NCBI GenBank assembly: GCA_022563625.1
Contig: JADFNA010000028.1
Coordinates: 1 to 10,422 of the forward strand
Length of the DNA: 10,422 nt
Source of the DNA: Candidatus Zixiibacteriota bacterium
Lineage (GTDB): Bacteria > Zixibacteria > MSB-5A5 > GN15 > JACZUZ01
Reading direction: 5' to 3'
The notes below the pieces were generated by a model. The model searched no databases. It had not been told where the DNA came from and saw nothing but the letters and a program-made list of their open reading frames with translations. Of the stretch, positions 7,178 through 10,422 are shown piece after piece. Position numbers and translations under genes: made by a program. Position 1 is the first letter of the stretch; each line of letters begins with the position of its first letter.

Positions 7178-8086
7178 TCAATCGCGCTTCGTTAAACTCT
7201 CGAAGACTTCATTCACCAGCGCGCCGGGTTCATTTCCGCGCGCTTCGGCTGTACGAAACTGTGTGACGCCGAGCTCCTCAACCGGGCCGAGTGTGGCGAG
7301 TAATCGGCGCTCCCCGTTTTCAACCTGGCTGAACACACCCAGTGGCAATGAACAGCCTGCGTCAAATTTTCCCAGCAGCCCGCGTTCAAGCTGCGTTTCT
7401 GTTTTTTCCGTTTCAGTTCCAAAATCACTGAACAACTCAATCACGTCTGTATCATCTGTTCTGGTTTGCACTCCCAAAACACCCTGCGCCGGGGCCGGCA
7501 GAAAAACTTCCGGATCAAGCCTGATTGCTCCCAGATCAGACACATCCAATTCAAGCCGGTCTACTCCAGCGGCCGCGATTATGATTGAATCAAATTCATG
7601 TTCACGCAGTTTTCGGACGCGGGTGGGGACATTGCCGCGGATCGGTTTGATTTCCAACAGCGGATTATAGTGTCTGATTTGTGAGCGGCGCCGCGCGGAC
7701 CCGGCTCCGATTGACGAACCCGCTTTGAGAGGTAGAACACCGCTTTCACCGTCAGCGTTTTTGTGGAAAAGCAACAACTCGCGGCGGTCAACGCGGGCGC
7801 CTATTCCGGCGATTGTCAGTCCGTCAGGTGGTAATGTCATCAGGTCTTTGAGCGAATGTACGGCCAGGTCAATCTCGCCGGACAAAAGGGCGTCTTCGAG
7901 CTCTTTAGTAAAAAACCCCTTGCCTTCCATTTTCTCAAACGGCAGGTCGTCGATCTTGTCGCCGGATGTTTTGATTATTTTGAGTGCGGTGTCTGTTGAA
8001 TGGCGCTCCGACAGGTACTTGCGTATGAAATTAGCCTGACACAGGGCCAGGTCCGAACCACGTGTTCCGATACATAAAGTCCGCAT
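7178..8086 (-). CDS. hemC: Hydroxymethylbilane synthase (porphobilinogen deaminase)
   Basis: Polymerises four porphobilinogen molecules head to tail into hydroxymethylbilane, using a covalently bound dipyrromethane cofactor. The 302-residue product has the usual length. The N-terminal IGTRGSDLALCQA (6-18) is typical, the catalytic aspartate is D81 in VHSLKDL, the arginine-rich cofactor/substrate region GSARRRSQ is at 129-136, and the cofactor-attachment cysteine is C245 in FDAGCSLPLG. LPAPAQGVLGVQ (196-207) is the expected late block. One change stands out: the residue after KDL is methionine where proline is usual (HSLKDLMT in place of HSLKDLPT). The start codon overlaps the hemA stop by one base (TGATG, 8084-8088), which argues for reinitiation after hemA and fixes the start. 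Confidence 0.97.
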   Translation of the reverse strand: MRTLCIGTRGSDLALCQANFIRKYLSERHSTDTALKIIKTSGDKIDDLPFEKMEGKGFFTKELEDALLSGEIDLAVHSLKDLMTLPPDGLTIAGIGARVDRRELLLFHKNADGESGVLPLKAGSSIGAGSARRRSQIRHYNPLLEIKPIRGNVPTRVRKLREHEFDSIIIAAAGVDRLELDVSDLGAIRLDPEVFLPAPAQGVLGVQTRTDDTDVIELFSDFGTETEKTETQLERGLLGKFDAGCSLPLGVFSQVENGERRLLATLGPVEELGVTQFRTAEARGNEPGALVNEVFESLTKRD

Positions 8087-9429
8087 CAGGCGCCGCTTGT
8101 AGTCTCTTCAAACGAATGTACAGAATAGCGGGCATTTGCGCCAGCTTCCGCAGGCTTCTCAATTGACTTTTCTGCGGCGCGTAATTCGGTGAGTTTGCCC
8201 AGATGTGCGGCAAAGGCGCGGCTTTGTTTCGCATGCGCGCGGCCGAGAACTTTCTCCATCATATCATTCACGAGTTCGCGCTCTTCAGATGAAAACCGTA
8301 TCAGTCTCTCAGAAAACAGGCGATCGCATTGTTCTCTGGAGAACTGAAGAGACTCGTCACGCGATCTGTCGAGCGCTGGCTTGAGTGATTGCTCAATGAA
8401 GGAACTCACAAACTCCTGAATCGCTGTTTCAATGATTTCGCCGGCTTTGTCCAGTTCGCGGAACTTTCCCCGCAGGTTTTTGTCTTTGTTTTCATTCAAT
8501 CGCGGTATATCAATCAGCGTTATCTCATCTGATTCGTCATAATCTGCGGAAAAATCGCGGGGAATGGCCAAATCAACGCACATAACGTGATCATTATTGA
8601 CTCGTAGTGTCTCCATAAAGTCCCGGCCAAAAACAGCCCGGGACGAGCCGGTTGCAGAAATAATAGCATCAAGCTTTCCCGGATCCGAAATGAAACTCTC
8701 CAGAGAGAGCGCCTTTCCCGAAAAACGCTGCGCCAGATCTTCAGCCCTCTCTTCGGTGCGATTAACAAACAAAATCCGTGTGGGAAGCAGATTTTTCAAA
8801 TACGCCGCCATTTTGACAGTCATTTCACCTGCGCCGACGAGCGCTATCGTGGGATTTTCGCGGCATGTGACGCGCTTTTGCAGTTCACCGATTACCAGCG
8901 AAGCCATAGACAGCGAACCGGAGCCAATTTTCGTTTCGTTTCGTATCTTGCGGGCTGCCAGCAGAGCCTTGCTGATCAGGTTTTCTAATTGTGGACCGGC
9001 TGTGGCGGCCTGATGCGCTGTCGCCAGAGCGGTTTTGATTTGTCCGGTGATCTGTGTTTCACCAATCACCATCGATTCAAGCCCTGCGGTCGCACGAAAA
9101 ATATGCCTGATAGACTCTGTCCCATTATGGGCGAATATGTCGCCGGGGGAAAATCTGATTCGCCGGACCCGCCGGACCAGGCTGTCGTTCTTGAAAAAAT
9201 AATCCAGCAGCCTGTTTCGCACAGCGCTGGCGCTACAGCCGTTCGGTCCGGAATAGATGAACTCAACCCGGTTGCAGGTGGCCAAATATACCAGTTCATC
9301 GACGCCCAAAGCCGCCTTGAGCTGCGGCAGCAGAAGCGCCCGCTGATCGGCCGGCAGGGTCAGCCGCTCGAGAAGCTGCATATTCCCTTGGGCGACTGTT
9401 GCTCCGATTATTCCTATATTTTCAAACAT
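8086..9429 (-). CDS. hemA: Glutamyl-tRNA reductase
   Basis: Reduces glutamyl-tRNA(Glu) with NADPH to glutamate-1-semialdehyde, the first and normally rate-controlling step of the C5 pathway, handing the product to HemL. The 447-residue product has the three expected parts: a catalytic domain with nucleophile C52 in YLATCNRVE and the conserved H101; the GLESMVIGETQITGQIK block (116-132) plus helical KIRNET segment; an NADPH-binding domain with VGAGEM (198-203) and NRTEERAEDLA; and DLAIPRD (286-292) followed by a helical dimerisation domain. The usual HKTAP motif near the N-terminus is not recognisable: residues 9-17 read GATVAQGNM. The frame is open to an ATG at 9555, but those 42 residues are not family-like and would cross the likely promoter, so I chose 9429. 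No Shine-Dalgarno is visible before this ATG. First gene of the operon. Confidence 0.95.
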   Translation of the reverse strand: MFENIGIIGATVAQGNMQLLERLTLPADQRALLLPQLKAALGVDELVYLATCNRVEFIYSGPNGCSASAVRNRLLDYFFKNDSLVRRVRRIRFSPGDIFAHNGTESIRHIFRATAGLESMVIGETQITGQIKTALATAHQAATAGPQLENLISKALLAARKIRNETKIGSGSLSMASLVIGELQKRVTCRENPTIALVGAGEMTVKMAAYLKNLLPTRILFVNRTEERAEDLAQRFSGKALSLESFISDPGKLDAIISATGSSRAVFGRDFMETLRVNNDHVMCVDLAIPRDFSADYDESDEITLIDIPRLNENKDKNLRGKFRELDKAGEIIETAIQEFVSSFIEQSLKPALDRSRDESLQFSREQCDRLFSERLIRFSSEERELVNDMMEKVLGRAHAKQSRAFAAHLGKLTELRAAEKSIEKPAEAGANARYSVHSFEETTSGA

Positions 9430-9466
9430 TGCGTTGATGCATCGCGGCGGGAGATTCTTTCCGATG

Positions 9467-9501
9467 GTTATAGTACATATTGACCGGATTTGGTATGTCA
9501 C
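9467..9501 (-). promoter_or_regulatory. Candidate hemA operon promoter
   Basis: On the minus strand GTGACA (plus 9496-9501) could serve as the -35 box and TATGTA (plus 9474-9479) as the -10, with 16 bases between. An overlapping -10 choice is TACTAT (plus 9470-9475) with 20 bases. This would give a leader of roughly 35-40 bases before hemA. The matches to sigma-70 consensus are only fair. The -35 lies inside the tandem repeat, so a protein bound there would probably affect this promoter. Confidence 0.4.
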
Positions 9502-9517
9502 AGGTTTGTCACAGTTT
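9496..9517 (+). repeat. Two head-to-tail 11-bp repeats, candidate operator
   Basis: TGTCACAGGTT (9496-9506) is followed at once by TGTCACAGTTT (9507-9517); ten of eleven bases agree. Direct repeats with an 11-bp period place the same face of the helix to two protein subunits, as in sites for OmpR/PhoB-type response regulators. The Pho-box consensus is built the same way, from CTGTCAT-like heptamers 11 bp apart, and TGTCA is shared. The repeat overlaps the candidate -35 of hemA and lies about 100 bp upstream of the hemH start, so one factor could act on both genes. The regulator's identity is inference. Confidence 0.5.
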
Positions 9518-9563
9518 CCAGATTCTTCTCCGCCCGGGGCCATTTTTCTTATCATTCAGTTTC

Positions 9564-9582
9564 AGCGCTTGCCATTGGCGCT
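9564..9582. repeat. Dyad spanning the hemH -35 box
   Basis: AGCGC (9564-9568) and GCGCT (9578-9582) form a 5-bp inverted repeat with 9 bases between, with its centre on the candidate -35 box TTGCCA. It could be a repressor half-site pair for hemH, but 5-bp arms occur by chance often enough that this is weak. Confidence 0.3.
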
Positions 9583-9596
9583 CATATACATATGAT
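9569..9596 (+). promoter_or_regulatory. Candidate hemH promoter
   Basis: TTGCCA (9569-9574) and TATGAT (9591-9596) are close to the sigma-70 -35 and -10 consensus with 16 bases between them. Initiation about seven bases downstream would leave a leader of only about 13 bases, just enough to include the GGAGG ribosome binding site. This is the best promoter match in the divergent region. It implies that hemH is transcribed separately from the eight-gene operon. Confidence 0.55.
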
Positions 9597-9605
9597 TTCG
9601 ACGCC

Positions 9606-9610
9606 GGAGG
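9606..9610 (+). promoter_or_regulatory. Strong ribosome binding site of hemH
   Basis: GGAGG lies five bases before the ATG at 9616 and fixes the hemH start. It is the only strong Shine-Dalgarno in the window, in contrast to hemA, hemC and hemD, which lack one. Confidence 0.8.
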
Positions 9611-9615
9611 CAGAC

Positions 9616-10422
9616 ATGGATTCAAACGGACAAGCGCAAATCAGCCGAACAGGGGTCCTGCTCCTGAATCTGGGTACACCTGAGGGCCCGCACACAGGCC
9701 CGGTGCGCAGATATCTCAGGCAGTTCCTGAGCGATCCGCGGGTAATTGATATCAATCCTGTGGGCCGGTATTTTCTGGTAAATCTGATCATCGTTCCGTT
9801 CCGGGCCCCAAAATCGGCCGAGTCCTACCGGAAGATCTGGACCGAGGCGGGTTCACCGCTTTTGGTCCATGGCCGGCGCCTGGCCGAACTGGTCCAGGCC
9901 GAACTGGATACACACTCAGCCGGAAACTATGTCGTAAAATTGGGCATGCGTTATGGGAAGCCGTCGACAGAAAGTGTTCTGCGTGAATTCGCCGCGGAAG
10001 GGATTGGCCGGATTCGCGCCTTGCCGCTTTATCCGCAGTACGCTTCGGCCAGTGTGGGTAGTTCGATTGAAGAAGTTTATCGTTGCGCCAGCCGTGTATG
10101 GAATGTTCCGGCCATTGATATGTTGCCGGTTTTCTACAACAATCCGTGTTTCATAAATTCGGCGGTAAGCGTCGCACAAGAAGCTCTTTGCGCAAAGAAG
10201 TATGACCACTACCTGTTTAGTTTTCATGGGCTGCCCGAGCGGCAGATTATCAAGTCTAAAGACAGCCCGGACAGTCCCTGCCTGAAAAATGAAGATTGCT
10301 GCCGGAGTATTTCTGCTGTCAATCGCAGTTGTTACCGGGCGCAGTGTTTCGCTACTGCGCGTTCGATAGCGGATAAGCTGGAACTGGAAAAAGATAAATG
10401 GTCGGTGAGTTTTCAGTCGCGT
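9616..10422 (+). CDS. hemH: Ferrochelatase, 3' end cut by the window edge
   Basis: Inserts ferrous iron into protoporphyrin IX, the last step of haem synthesis. The frame runs open for 269 codons to the right edge; typical enzymes have about 310-370, so the C-terminal part is missing from view and not from the gene. Landmarks are VLLLNLGTPEGP (14-25), GSPLLVHGRRL (79-89), GMRYGKPS (110-117), LPLYPQYASASVGSS (136-150) and the catalytic histidine H204 in FSFHGLPER. After it comes a cysteine cluster, C222, C228, C229, C239 and C244 (SPCLKNEDCC, then NRSCYRAQCFATAR), typical of bacterial ferrochelatases with internal cysteine ligands for a [2Fe-2S] cluster. The visible end, WSVSFQSR, is the usual start of the C-terminal core. 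It is divergent from the rest of the pathway. A coproporphyrin-type enzyme is unlikely given HemN. Confidence 0.96.
   Translation, partial: MDSNGQAQISRTGVLLLNLGTPEGPHTGPVRRYLRQFLSDPRVIDINPVGRYFLVNLIIVPFRAPKSAESYRKIWTEAGSPLLVHGRRLAELVQAELDTHSAGNYVVKLGMRYGKPSTESVLREFAAEGIGRIRALPLYPQYASASVGSSIEEVYRCASRVWNVPAIDMLPVFYNNPCFINSAVSVAQEALCAKKYDHYLFSFHGLPERQIIKSKDSPDSPCLKNEDCCRSISAVNRSCYRAQCFATARSIADKLELEKDKWSVSFQSR

Noticed and set aside
7263..7670. 135-codon plus-strand frame
   Set aside because: It is antisense to hemC, serine/proline-rich low-complexity in character, and has no ribosome binding site; a shadow of hemC.
8597..9013. 138-codon plus-strand frame
   Set aside because: Antisense to the NADPH domain of hemA, with no recognisable protein features.
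9436..9443. GATGCATC palindrome before hemA as an operator
   Set aside because: An 8-bp palindrome occurs easily by chance and it overlaps the short upstream frame; nothing else supports it.
8989..9483. 164-codon open frame on the plus strand
   Set aside because: It lies antisense to hemA and its promoter region and shows no family-like pattern, while hemA is supported by several conserved motifs.
9430..9555. Longer hemA start at 9555
   Set aside because: The extra 42 residues are not family-like and would cover the candidate promoter and tandem repeats.
1..10422. A novel defence, mobile or CRISPR system
   Set aside because: Every long coding region is a recognised haem enzyme, and there are no array repeats, transposase motifs, terminal inverted repeats or tRNA-like sequences that I can see.

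Overview
The window is a nearly complete haem (protoporphyrin-dependent) biosynthesis locus from a bacterium of roughly balanced base composition. Eight genes run leftwards on the minus strand in the order hemA-hemC-hemD-hemB-hemL-hemE-hemN-hemY (from about 9429 down to 204). A ninth, hemH, runs rightwards from 9616 and is cut by the right edge. A short piece of an unidentified plus-strand gene enters from the left edge (1-138) and converges on hemY. I see no RNA gene, mobile element, CRISPR array or attachment site.

Together the nine enzymes cover the whole route from glutamyl-tRNA to protohaem. HemA and HemL make 5-aminolevulinate by the C5 pathway. HemB, HemC and HemD build uroporphyrinogen III, HemE decarboxylates it to coproporphyrinogen III, HemN makes protoporphyrinogen IX, HemY oxidises it to protoporphyrin IX, and HemH inserts iron. 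Only a glutamyl-tRNA synthetase is not in view. A genuine HemN (CX3CX2CXC) argues for the protoporphyrin branch, not the coproporphyrin branch of Firmicutes and Actinobacteria, and the C5 enzymes exclude an alphaproteobacterial ALA-synthase route. The HemH has an internal cysteine cluster of the kind linked to [2Fe-2S] ferrochelatases. These traits suggest a diderm, non-alphaproteobacterial lineage. Leptospira-like or FCB-group/candidate-phylum bacteria are possible, but the sequence does not settle the taxonomy.

The minus-strand genes are packed as one operon. Junctions are TGATG (hemA/hemC), 13 bp (hemC/hemD), ATGA (hemD/hemB), a 20-bp overlap (hemB/hemL), ATGA (hemL/hemE), 16 bp (hemE/hemN) and 46 bp (hemN/hemY). 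This points to co-transcription with translational coupling. The 186-bp divergent region 9430-9615 is the only sizeable control region. It holds a good candidate promoter and GGAGG ribosome binding site for hemH, a weaker candidate promoter for hemA, and two head-to-tail 11-bp repeats (TGTCACAG core) one helical turn apart, which resemble a response-regulator (Pho-box-like) site.

The pathway itself is well known. The points worth a second look are the tandem operator-like repeat, the divergent N-terminal motif and missing Shine-Dalgarno of hemA, the HemH cysteine cluster, the oxygen-independent HemN paired with an oxygen-dependent-type HemY, a 9-bp microrepeat in the HemB N-terminal extension, an in-frame A AAA AAC slippery heptamer in hemY, and the unidentified left-edge gene. 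I found no convincing new biological system.
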